Of a stretch of 64,000 nucleotides of DNA, positions 56,909 to 64,000 are shown piece after piece. Each line of letters begins with the position of its first letter. The stretch's first letter is position 1. The DNA comes from Nocardioides sp. W7 (lineage in GTDB: Bacteria; Actinomycetota; Actinomycetes; Propionibacteriales; Nocardioidaceae), in the NCBI RefSeq assembly GCF_022919075.1, contig NZ_CP095078.1, positions 1,736,001 through 1,800,000 of the forward strand. Direction: 5' to 3'. The notes beneath the pieces are model-generated. The model saw only the letters and a program-made list of their open reading frames with translations, had not been told where the DNA came from and did no database searches. The translations under genes were made by a program, and so were the position numbers.

Positions 56909-56950
56909 CGGAGGCAACGAAGTTGGAATAAAGTTGCTCGAAGCAACCTT
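56905..56950 (+). promoter_or_regulatory. MFS-MarR promoter with clustered CAAC/GTTG half-sites
   Basis: TTGACG (56905-56910), 18 bp, TAAAGT (56929-56934), 26 bp before the MFS start. Half-sites GCAAC (56914), GTTGG (56922), GTTGC (56933) and GCAAC (56943) form two dyads, one between -35 and -10 and one on the -10. This suits repression by the MarR protein encoded after the MFS gene. Confidence 0.6.
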
Positions 56951-56959
56951 TTATCCGAT

Positions 56960-58570
56960 ATGAATCGAGCTTCCTCCGTGACCCAGGTCGACCCCGCGAC
57001 CGCCCCGACTGCCGAGCAGCCGGACCAGATGACCCACCGCCAGATCCTGGAGGCCCTCAGCGGCCTGCTGCTCGCGATGTTCGTCGCCATGCTCTCCAGC
57101 ACCGTCGTCAGCAACGCGCTCCCGCGCATCGTCACCGACCTCGAGGGCAGCCAGACCGGCTACACCTGGGTCGTCGTCGCGACCCTGCTGGCCATGACCG
57201 CGACCACGCCGATCTGGGGCAAGCTCGCCGACCTGTTCAGCAAGAAGCTGCTGGTCCAGACGGCGCTCGTGATCTTCTCCGTGGGATCCGTGGTGGCGAC
57301 CCTCGCCAACAGCATGGAGGTCCTGATCGGGGCCCGGGTCATCCAGGGCCTCGGCATCGGCGGCCTGACCGCGCTGGTGCAGGTGGTGATCTCGAGCATG
57401 GTCAGCCCGCGTGAGCGGGGCCGCTACTCCGGCTACATCGGGGCCGTCTTCGCAGCGGCCACCGTCAGCGGCCCGCTCATCGGCGGCCTCATCGTGGACA
57501 GCCCGATGGGCTGGCGCGGCTGCTTCGCGATCGGCATCCCGTTCGCGATCGCCGCCTTCGTCCTGCTGCAGAAGACCCTGCACCTGCCGGTGATCAAGCG
57601 CGAGGTCAAGATCGACTACCTGGGCGCGACGCTGATCATGGGTGGCGTCTCCATCCTGCTGATCTGGGTCTCCCTGGCCGGCAACCAGTTCGAGTGGGCG
57701 TCGGGCACCAGCTACGCCCTGGTCGCGGCCGGTCTCCTCGTCACCCTCGTCGCGGTCTTCGTCGAGATCAAGATCGCCGCCGAGCCGGTGATCCCCATGT
57801 ACCTGTTCCGCGACCGGACGATGAGCCTGGCCACCGTGGCGTCGGCTCTGGTGGGCGTCGCGATGTTCGGCTCCACGGTCTACCTGAGCCAGTACTTCCA
57901 GCTCGCCCGGGGCATGTCGCCGACCAAGGCCGGTCTGATGACGGTCGCCATGGTGGTCCCGCTGATGCTCTCCAGCCTGCTGAGCGGCAGGGTCATCACC
58001 CGCACCGGTGTGTGGAAGCGCTGGCTGGTGGCCGGCATGTTCCTCGTCGTCGTGGCACTGGTCCTGCTCGGCACCATCGACGAGAGCACCCACCTGGTCC
58101 TGGTCGGCCTGTTCATGGCCGTGCTCGGGCTCGGCATGGGCGCGACGATGCAGAACCTCGTCCTTGCCGTGCAGAACAACGTGCCCCTCAGCGAGCTCGG
58201 CGCCGCGAGCTCCGTGGTCGCGTTCTTCCGATCGATGGGCGGCACCGCGGGCGTCTCGGTGCTCGGCGCGATCCTCGGCACCCAGGTGGCCGACAAGGTC
58301 GCCAGCGGCTACCAGGCCGCGCAGCAGGCGCCGAGCGGCGACTTCGGCACCCACACGATCCCCGACCTGGCTAGCCTGGCCCCGTGGGAGGCGCAGATCT
58401 GGGAGCACGGCTTCGGCGCCTCGATCGGCGAGCTGTACCTGATCGCAGCACCGGCCGCGCTCCTGGCGTTCCTCTGCGTGCTGTTCATCAAGGAGGTCCC
58501 GCTGCGGACCACGTTGTCCCTGCCCGAGGAGGTCGCCCCCGAGGCGACGGAGGAGCTGCAGACCCGATGA
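56960..58570 (+). CDS. MFS multidrug exporter, DHA2 family (EmrB/QacA type)
   Basis: 536 residues with about 14 hydrophobic helices, the DHA2 layout. Motif A-like GKLADLFSKKLLVQTALVIF and motif C-like GPLIGGLIVDSPMGWRGCFA are visible, as is LPRIVTDLEGSQTGYTWVVV early on. A proton-driven exporter of drugs or toxic metabolites; the substrate is not predictable. ATG 56960 lacks a strong ribosome site, unlike the 12-residue ORF upstream. It is coupled by ATGA to the MarR gene. Confidence 0.92.
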   Translation: MNRASSVTQVDPATAPTAEQPDQMTHRQILEALSGLLLAMFVAMLSSTVVSNALPRIVTDLEGSQTGYTWVVVATLLAMTATTPIWGKLADLFSKKLLVQTALVIFSVGSVVATLANSMEVLIGARVIQGLGIGGLTALVQVVISSMVSPRERGRYSGYIGAVFAAATVSGPLIGGLIVDSPMGWRGCFAIGIPFAIAAFVLLQKTLHLPVIKREVKIDYLGATLIMGGVSILLIWVSLAGNQFEWASGTSYALVAAGLLVTLVAVFVEIKIAAEPVIPMYLFRDRTMSLATVASALVGVAMFGSTVYLSQYFQLARGMSPTKAGLMTVAMVVPLMLSSLLSGRVITRTGVWKRWLVAGMFLVVVALVLLGTIDESTHLVLVGLFMAVLGLGMGATMQNLVLAVQNNVPLSELGAASSVVAFFRSMGGTAGVSVLGAILGTQVADKVASGYQAAQQAPSGDFGTHTIPDLASLAPWEAQIWEHGFGASIGELYLIAAPAALLAFLCVLFIKEVPLRTTLSLPEEVAPEATEELQTR

Positions 58571-59025
58571 TCGCTACCGAGCAGGACAGTCGACGCGTCG
58601 AGCACCTCCACACCCTGGAGCAGGAGGTCGGGGTGCTGATCCGCCGAGTCCGGCGCGTGATCGGCCAGCGCTCCGCGCTGGTGCACCCCCAGCTGCAGCC
58701 CGCGTCGTACCTCATGCTGGGCTACCTGACCACCCACGGGCCGCTGCGAGCCTCGGCGCTGGCCGAGGTCTTCGACATCGACAAGGGCGCGATCAGCCGC
58801 CAGATCCAGCACCTGGAGGAGCTCGGGCTGGTCGATCGGACCCCCGACCCGGCCGACGGCCGTGCGTCGCTGGTCTCGGCCAGCGCCGACGCCGCCGCAC
58901 GGTTCGACGAGGTCGCGGCCGACCGTCGCCGCTGGCTCGACGAGCGCCTCGGCGACTGGTCCGAGGAGGAGCTCGGAGAGTTCGCCGCGGTGCTGAGTCG
59001 CTACAACGCGACGCTCGATCTCTGA
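58567..59025 (+). CDS. MarR family transcriptional regulator
   Basis: 152 residues. Winged helix: PASYLMLGYLTTHGPLRASA-LAEVFDIDKGAISRQIQHLEELGLVDRTPDPADGRASLVSAS, with the DGRA wing typical of MarR. A long C-terminal dimerisation helix follows. It is translated with the MFS exporter by ATGA overlap and probably represses the shared promoter at 56905-56950 until ligand binds. Confidence 0.92.
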   Translation: MIATEQDSRRVEHLHTLEQEVGVLIRRVRRVIGQRSALVHPQLQPASYLMLGYLTTHGPLRASALAEVFDIDKGAISRQIQHLEELGLVDRTPDPADGRASLVSASADAAARFDEVAADRRRWLDERLGDWSEEELGEFAAVLSRYNATLDL

Positions 59026-59058
59026 CCCTCGGCTCCGCGGGGCTGCTCGCGGGCCGAG

Positions 59059-59130
59059 CTGTAACGCGATGTTCGCCGCACTACCCGCACGCTGCAGCAG
59101 GCGGGTAGTGCGGCGAACATCGCGTTACAG
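59059..59130. repeat. 30-bp perfect inverted repeat between convergent genes
   Basis: 59059-59088 (CTGTAACGCGATGTTCGCCG ...) is the exact reverse complement of 59101-59130, with a 12-nt loop. This is the longest perfect palindrome in the window. It starts 33 bp after the MarR gene and ends 41 bp before the 3' end of the glucosidase gene, so bidirectional termination is the simplest role. Confidence 0.8.
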
Positions 59131-59171
59131 CGGACCCAGCGCCGGACCCGGCGGCGCGGCAGCGGGGCCGC

Positions 59172-60749
59172 TCAGCCCAGCCAGACCGCGGTGTCGGGCG
59201 GCAGCCCGTCCTTCAGCGGGCCGCTGGCGACGAGTACGTCTCCGGCGGGCAGCGGGACGGTCTCGGCACCGCAGTTGAGCAGGACGGTCACCGGTCCCCG
59301 GCGCAGGACGAGTACGTCGGTGTCGGCGTCGAGCACCTCGACGTCGTCGCCGGCGCTGGTCGCGAAGGCCCGCCGGGCGGCGAGCGCGGAGCGGTAGAAC
59401 TCCAGCGTCGAGTCCGGGTCGCCGGTCTGGGCCGCCACGGTCAGCGCCGACCACTCCTCGGGCTGGGGGATCCACGGCTTCCCGCTCGGCCCGAAGTCGT
59501 ACGGCTGCTCGGTGCCACCCCACGGCATCGGCACCCGGCAGCCGTCCCGGCCGACCTCGCCGGTCCGGAACCAGGAGGGGTCCTGGCGGTGCTCCGGCGC
59601 CACGTCGACCTGCTCCAGGCCGAGCTCCTCGCCCTGGTAGAGGTACGCCGAGCCGGGCAGCGCCAGCATGGTCAGCGTCGCCGCCCGGGCGCGGGCGAGC
59701 CCGACGGGCCCGCCGCCGTACCGGGTGGGGTGCCGGACGACGTCGTGGTTGGACAGCACCCAGGTCGGCGAGGCGCCGACCGGCGCGACCGCCTCGAGGG
59801 TGCCGGTGACGACGTCGGCGAACGCCTTGGCCGACCAGGGCGCGAGCAGCCAGGAGAAGTTGAAGGCCTGGTGCATCTCGTCGGGCCGCACGAACCGCGC
59901 CATCGACTCCGGCGTCTGGGTCCAGGCCTCGGCGACCAGCATCCGGTCGCCGTCGTAGGTGTCGAGCACGCGGCGCCAGCGCCGATACACGTCGTGCACC
60001 TCGGGCTGGTCCCACATCGGCTCGTCGCGCAGGGTGCGCTCGATCATCGACTCGCCGGTGGGTGCGCCGCTGCCCAGCGACTCACCCTCGGGCACCACCT
60101 GGTCGCGCAGCCCCTCCTCCTTGACGAGGCCGTGGGCCACGTCGATGCGGAAGCCGTCGACGCCGCGGTCGAGCCAGAAGCGCAGCACGCCCTCGAACAG
60201 GTCGCCTATGTCCGGGTTGCGCCAGTCGAGGTCGGGCTGGGACGAGTCGAAGAGGTGGAGGTACCACTGCCCGTCGGCCACCCGGGTCCACGCCGGCCCG
60301 CCGAAGACCGACCGCCAGTTGTTCGGCGGCTCGGAGCCGTCCGGGCCGCTGCCGTCGCGGAAGAGGTAGCGGGCGCGCTCCGGGCTGCCGGGCGCCGCGG
60401 CCAGCGCCTCGACGAACCAGGCGTGCGCGGACGAGGTGTGGTTGGGCACCAGGTCGACGATCACCTTCAGCCCGAGCTCGTGGGCGCGGGTCGTCAGGGC
60501 GTCGGCGTCCTCGAGACTGCCGAAGAGCGGATCGACGTCGGTGTAATCGGCGACGTCGTACCCGTGGTCCTTCTGGGGGGAGGTGTAGAACGGCGTGATC
60601 CACAGCGCGTCGACGCCGAGGTCGCGCAGGTGGGGGAGGCGCTCGGTGATGCCGGGCAGGTCACCGATGCCGTCGCCGTCGTGGTCGGCGAAGCTGCGGA
60701 CGTAGACCTGGTAGGTGACGGCGTGGCGCCACCACTCGGGAGAAGTCAT
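59172..60749 (-). CDS. GH13 alpha-glucosidase / oligo-1,6-glucosidase
   Basis: 525 residues. Hydrolyses alpha-glucosidic bonds of short sugars in the cytoplasm (no signal peptide). Conserved GH13 regions: DLVPNHTSSAHAWF (I), nucleophile Asp in GVDGFRIDVAHGL (II), general acid Glu in MLVAEAWTQ (III), and transition-state Asp in WVLSNHDVVRH (IV). The N-terminus WWRHAVTYQVYVRSFADHDG-DGIGDLPGI is typical of the GH13 subfamily 23/30 group. ATG 60749; it follows the frameshifted gene by 24 bp on the same strand, in an apparent operon with photolyase. Confidence 0.92.
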   Translation of the reverse strand: MTSPEWWRHAVTYQVYVRSFADHDGDGIGDLPGITERLPHLRDLGVDALWITPFYTSPQKDHGYDVADYTDVDPLFGSLEDADALTTRAHELGLKVIVDLVPNHTSSAHAWFVEALAAAPGSPERARYLFRDGSGPDGSEPPNNWRSVFGGPAWTRVADGQWYLHLFDSSQPDLDWRNPDIGDLFEGVLRFWLDRGVDGFRIDVAHGLVKEEGLRDQVVPEGESLGSGAPTGESMIERTLRDEPMWDQPEVHDVYRRWRRVLDTYDGDRMLVAEAWTQTPESMARFVRPDEMHQAFNFSWLLAPWSAKAFADVVTGTLEAVAPVGASPTWVLSNHDVVRHPTRYGGGPVGLARARAATLTMLALPGSAYLYQGEELGLEQVDVAPEHRQDPSWFRTGEVGRDGCRVPMPWGGTEQPYDFGPSGKPWIPQPEEWSALTVAAQTGDPDSTLEFYRSALAARRAFATSAGDDVEVLDADTDVLVLRRGPVTVLLNCGAETVPLPAGDVLVASGPLKDGLPPDTAVWLG

Positions 60750-60773
60750 GGCTCCCAGGTAACCAGGCGGCCC

Positions 60774-61488
60774 TCAGTTGAAGGCATCGGGATCGACGAC
60801 GAGCCAGATCGCCTCGGCGGTGCCGACCAGCCGGCCGTCCGGGTCGTACGCCGACGTCGCCGTGAAGACCTTGCGCCCCTCGGTGCCGCGCAGCTCGCCC
60901 AGCACGACGTGCTCCTCGCCGACGGCGGGCAGTACGTCGACCCGCGCGGTGATCTGCCCCAGCACCATCGGTCGCTCCGCCACGCCGGCCGCCCAGGCGC
61001 CCGCGCAGTCGAGGGCGGCCCAGGTGACCGGCAGCGTCGCCCGGTCGCCCTCGCCGACCGAGGGGTGCGGGGTCCAGGTGGCGGCGACCCGGTCCGGCCC
61101 GACCGGGCCGGGGAAGATCCGCAGCCCGTCGCCGGGCTCGCGGCCGGTGCCGCAGCTGAAGCAGGTCGGGAACGGGTGGCTCGCCAGTCCGGCGTACGAC
61201 GCCTCGGCCGCCCGGGCCGTCGCGGCATCGACCGGAGCCACCGGGGTGAGGTCGTCGTCGGCCGGCCGGGCCTGCAGCACGGGTCTCGTCGCCATCGGTC
61301 GCGCTCGTCCACCCGTCCCGGGTCTCGACGAGCAGCGCCGCGTCGAGCGGCGGCGGGCGGCGGAGCCGGACGGTCACGACGGGCGCCTCGGATCGGGAGA
61401 GGTGCGCGGCGAGCGCACCCGCGCTCCAGCCGCCGTTCCCGGACCGGGCGGGGCCGCAGAACCGGGCCGGGACGGTGAGGGTGCTCAT
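60774..61488 (-). pseudogene. hotdog/thioesterase-like gene broken by a single-base frameshift
   Basis: Two frames together encode one actinobacterial protein of about 237 residues. The N-terminal part (61488 to about 61284) reads STLTVPARFCGPARSGNGGW ... LRRPPPLDAALLVETRDG ... DGDET. The C-terminal part (about 61280 to 60774) reads VLQARPADDDLTPVAP ... HPFPTCFSCGTGREPGDGLR ... ERPMVLGQITARVDVLPAVG. Removing one base from the GGG run at 61281-61283 (CCC on the coding strand) joins them as DGDETVLQARPADDD, as I recall for intact relatives. ATG 61488 overlaps the photolyase stop (ATGA). A real lesion or a homopolymer sequencing error are both possible. Confidence 0.75.
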
Positions 61489-62828
61489 CGCCTGATCGTC
61501 TCCCATCGGGCCAGTGCCTCGCGCCGCTCCTCGGCGTGGTCGACGATCGGCAGCGGGTAGCCGACCCGGTCCCGGTCGTCGGCCGACGGGTCGTGCGGGT
61601 CGGCGACGTCCGCGAGCTCCGGCACCCACCGGCGCACGTAGTCGCCGGCCGGGTCGAACTTCGTCCCTTGCGACGTCGGGTTGAAGACCCGGAAGTACGG
61701 CGCCGCGTCGGTGCCGCAGCCGGCGGTCCACTGCCAGCCGTGCTGGTTGGAGGGCAGGTCGCCGTCGACCAGCCAGGTCATGAAGTGCCGGGCGCCGTGC
61801 TGCCACTCGACATGCAGGTCCTTGACCAGGAAGCTCGCGACGATCATCCGGACCCGGTTGTGCACCCACCCGATCGAGCGCAGCTGGCGCATCCCGGCGT
61901 CGACGATCGGGAAGCCGGTGCGGCCGTGCTTCCAGTCCTCGAGCTGGTCGCCGGGCTCGTCGTACGGCATCCGCGCGTGCTCGGGGCGCAGGTACTCGCG
62001 CGCGGTCTCCGGCCGGTGCCCGAGCACGTCGGCGTAGAACTCCCGCCAGGCCAGCTCGGTGCGGTAGGTCCGCGCCCCCTCGCTGCGGCGCCGGGCCAGG
62101 TCGGCGAGGAGCGTGCGGGGGTGCACCTCGCCGTACTTGAGGTGCACCGACATCCGCGAGGTCCCGTCGAGGCCGGGCTTGTCGCGCTCGTCGGCGTAGG
62201 CGTCGACGTGGTCCAGGAAGTCCGCCCAGCGTCGCCGCGCCGCGTCCTCACCGGCCTCGGGGAGCTCCAGCCCGGCGGACGGCTCCGGGTCCGGGATCTC
62301 GGTGGTGCCCTCGTCGAGCGCGAGCCAGCCCACCCCGGGCGGGGCCTCGACCGGGGGCCGCCAGCCGTGGTCGGCCCAGGCCTTCGAGAACGGGGTGAAG
62401 ACCTGGTAGGGCGACCCGTCGCCCTTGGTCACCCGCCCCGGCGCCACGGCGTACGACGACCCGGTGCGCACCAGCTCGATCCCGGCCTCGGCCAGCGCCT
62501 CCTCGACCGCGGCGTCGCGCTCGCGGCCGTAGGGACCGTAGTCGGCGGCGACGTGGACCCGGGTCGCGCCGACCGCCTGCGCGGCGAGCAGCACCCGGCG
62601 GCCCGGATCGCCGCGCACGACGCTCAGGCGGCCACCCTGCTCCCGCAGGGATGCGTCGAGCGAGCGCAGCGAGGCGCCGAGGTAGGCGCGGCGGCTGGGT
62701 CCGGCCGGACCCCACAGCGCCGGGTCCAGCACGAAGAGCGGGAGCACGTCGCCGGCCCCGGCGGCGTCGACGAGCGCGGGGTTGTCGGCTAGGCGCAGGT
62801 CACGGCGGAACCACATCAGGGCAGGCAT
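61485..62828 (-). CDS. phr: deoxyribodipyrimidine photolyase (CPD photolyase/cryptochrome family)
   Basis: 447 residues. Light-driven repair of UV pyrimidine dimers. N-terminal antenna domain (ALMWFRRDLRLADNPALVDA), linker, and FAD-binding helical domain: LDGTSRMSVHLKYGEVHPRT, RTELAWREFYADVLGHRPET, GFPIVDAGMRQLRSIGWVHN-RVRMIVASFLVKDL, DGDLPSNQHGWQWTAGCGTD-AAPYFRVFNP. The conserved Trp residues used in electron transfer are present. ATG 62828 gives the standard N-terminus; it is divergent from ideR with a 59-bp gap. Confidence 0.95.
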   Translation of the reverse strand: MPALMWFRRDLRLADNPALVDAAGAGDVLPLFVLDPALWGPAGPSRRAYLGASLRSLDASLREQGGRLSVVRGDPGRRVLLAAQAVGATRVHVAADYGPYGRERDAAVEEALAEAGIELVRTGSSYAVAPGRVTKGDGSPYQVFTPFSKAWADHGWRPPVEAPPGVGWLALDEGTTEIPDPEPSAGLELPEAGEDAARRRWADFLDHVDAYADERDKPGLDGTSRMSVHLKYGEVHPRTLLADLARRRSEGARTYRTELAWREFYADVLGHRPETAREYLRPEHARMPYDEPGDQLEDWKHGRTGFPIVDAGMRQLRSIGWVHNRVRMIVASFLVKDLHVEWQHGARHFMTWLVDGDLPSNQHGWQWTAGCGTDAAPYFRVFNPTSQGTKFDPAGDYVRRWVPELADVADPHDPSADDRDRVGYPLPIVDHAEERREALARWETIRR

Positions 62829-62887
62829 CGGCCCACCAGTAGCCGCGACGTGGGCATCGCAACCGTCGATGAGACACAATGTGCGGC

Positions 62888-63574
62888 GTGAGCGATCTGA
62901 TCGACACCACCGAGATGTACCTCCGGACCATCTACGAGCTGGTCGAGGAAGGCATCGTCCCGCTGCGTGCCCGGATCGCCGAGCGGCTCCACCAGAGCGG
63001 CCCGACGGTGTCCCAGACCGTGGCCCGGATGGAGCGCGACGGCCTGCTCACCGTCGAGGGCGACCGCCACCTCGAGCTGACCGACCAGGGTCACCGGCTC
63101 GCGACCCGGGTGATGCGCAAGCACCGGCTCGCCGAGCGGCTGCTCACCGATGTCATCGGCCTCGACTGGGAGCTCGTCCACGAGGAGGCGTGCCGCTGGG
63201 AGCACGTGATGTCCGAGACCGTCGAGCGGCGGCTGCTGGAGCTGCTCGACCACCCCACGGAGTCGCCGTACGGCAACCCGATCCCGGGTCTGCACGAGCT
63301 CGGACAGAGTGAGCTCGGCGAGGACTTCATGACCGACGTCGAGCCGCTGTCCAAGGCGGCCGGCTCGATGGAGGGGCGGGTCCTGGTCCGCCGGATCTCC
63401 GAGGAGATGCAGAAGGACGAGGTCCTGATGAGCGCGATGCGCCGGGTCGGCGCGCTGCCGGACAAGACCGTCACGGTCGTGTCGACGCCCGCGGGCGTGC
63501 TGGTCGGGTCGGGCGGCGAGACCGCCGAGATCGTGCCCGAGGCGGCCGACCACATCTTCGTCAAGCGGGTCTGA
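62888..63574 (+). CDS. ideR: iron-dependent repressor, DtxR/IdeR family
   Basis: 228 residues. Fe(II)-activated repressor of iron uptake genes. N-terminal winged helix (LIDTTEMYLRTIYELVEEGI, ARIAERLHQSGPTVSQTVAR-MERDGLL), dimerisation and metal-binding domain (MRKHRLAERLL, VHEEACRWEHVMSETVERRL, with the Cys, Glu and His ligands in CRWEH), and a C-terminal SH3-like domain. GTG 62888 matches IdeR N-termini. CACAAT (62875-62880) ends 7 bp before it, a likely leaderless promoter. The 61 bp after its stop up to about 63635 show nothing notable. Confidence 0.9.
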   Translation: MSDLIDTTEMYLRTIYELVEEGIVPLRARIAERLHQSGPTVSQTVARMERDGLLTVEGDRHLELTDQGHRLATRVMRKHRLAERLLTDVIGLDWELVHEEACRWEHVMSETVERRLLELLDHPTESPYGNPIPGLHELGQSELGEDFMTDVEPLSKAAGSMEGRVLVRRISEEMQKDEVLMSAMRRVGALPDKTVTVVSTPAGVLVGSGGETAEIVPEAADHIFVKRV

Positions 63575-63722
63575 CCGGTCTGGACCGGTCGGGGTCGGCG
63601 GGTGACCTCCCGTCAGCGACCTCGTTGAGGGGGCATGCATCTGGTCTCCGTGCCCTGTCCGCCCGCTCCCGTCCCACCGGTCGAGGACGACGGCGTGCAG
63701 CTGCTCCGCGAGCTCGCCGCCG

Positions 63723-64000
63723 TCATGACGCGAGCGCACTGAGGAACTCGCTGCACCCCACGTCGAGCCGGTACGTCGCCAGCTCGTCGCCGCGGGTCGC
63801 CCCCCGGTTGACGATCACCACGGGGACCCCGGCCTTGGCCGCCCGCCGGACGAACCGGAGGCCGCTCATCACCGTCAGGCTCGACCCCGCGACCAGCAGC
63901 ACCCCGTCGGACTCCGCCAGCGCGTCGACCGCGGCGTAGCACCGTCCGACCCGTGGGGCCGGGACGTTCTCGCCGAAGAAGACCACGTCGGGCTTGAGTA
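63723..64000 (-). CDS. NAD-dependent deacetylase, sirtuin (C-terminal part)
   Basis: The window ends inside the gene; 91 C-terminal codons are visible. LKPDVVFFGENVP is the sirtuin substrate-loop motif, then LLVAGSSLTVMSGLRFV (NAD-binding GTSL/GSSL loop) and VVIVNRGATRGDE, followed by the C-terminal helix. It removes acyl groups from lysines using NAD. The N-terminal NAD-binding and catalytic His regions lie outside, so subclass and integrity cannot be judged. Confidence 0.88.
   Translation of the reverse strand, partial: LKPDVVFFGENVPAPRVGRCYAAVDALAESDGVLLVAGSSLTVMSGLRFVRRAAKAGVPVVIVNRGATRGDELATYRLDVGCSEFLSALAS

Noticed and set aside
63635-63742. 35-codon ORF (MHLVSVPCPPAPVPPVEDDG ...) between ideR and the sirtuin gene
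   Set aside because: Weak ribosome site, overlap with the 3' end of the convergent sirtuin gene, Pro-rich composition and no recognisable family; coding status is not supported.

Overview
The window is a high-GC actinobacterial chromosome segment, most likely from Nocardioides or a close Nocardioidaceae relative. The basis is very strong G/C third-position bias, many GTG/TTG starts, apparently leaderless promoters, an actinobacterial Mce lipid-import system, IdeR-type regulation, and a Nocardioides-like intergenic palindrome near 47.5 kb. I see no prophage, insertion sequence, CRISPR array or rRNA; one tRNA (Trp) is present. The genus is an inference from memory, not a database result.

Layout. 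0-1.1 kb (-): methionine ABC importer genes (metN partial, metQ). 1.3-6.7 kb (+): tRNA-Trp, secE, nusG, rplK, rplA, a D-2-hydroxyacid dehydrogenase, an L10 leader, rplJ, rplL. 6.7-18.3 kb (+): a complete Mce operon (MceG-type ATPase, two YrbE permeases, six Mce proteins, two Mce-associated proteins, the second fused to a degenerate J-domain). 18.3-26.0 kb (+): rpoB and rpoC. The Mce operon thus sits between rplJL and rpoBC.

26-30.4 kb: an orphan sensor histidine kinase (-), then a geranylgeranyl-reductase-type flavoprotein coupled to a tandem Nudix protein (+), ending at a large nested palindrome. 30.5-40.6 kb (-): the most interesting block. Seven genes with overlapping start/stop codons encode a small membrane protein, a cellulose-synthase-like GT2 with N-terminal MshEN-type domains (possible c-di-GMP sensors), a GT-C-like membrane protein, an acidic/helical cytoplasmic protein, two lipoproteins (one PstS-like with a helical insertion) and a secreted protein. 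A GH5 cellulase-like gene lies just upstream. I interpret it as an exopolysaccharide synthesis and export system that I do not recognise as described.

40.6-50.2 kb: a FAD/Fe-S 2-hydroxyacid dehydrogenase, a 28-residue leaderless membrane peptide, a METTL25-like methyltransferase, a secreted protein, topoisomerase IB, a macrodomain protein, serC (-), a GNAT acetyltransferase, an L7/L12-C-terminal-domain-like small protein and an ASCH-like protein. 50.3-52.1 kb: citrate synthase (-) and pdxH (+). 52.2-59.0 kb: two drug-efflux modules: TetR plus heterodimeric ABC exporter, with a perfect operator inside the promoter, and MFS exporter plus MarR, preceded by a 12-residue ORF with a near-perfect Shine-Dalgarno. 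59.2-64 kb: GH13 glucosidase, a frameshifted hotdog/thioesterase-like gene and photolyase (-), ideR (+), and a partial sirtuin (-).

Several gene ends carry unusually long perfect palindromes (26.07, 50.25, 52.19, 59.09 kb), and at least eight genes have a TANNNT-like hexamer 6-7 bp before the start codon, as expected for leaderless mRNAs.
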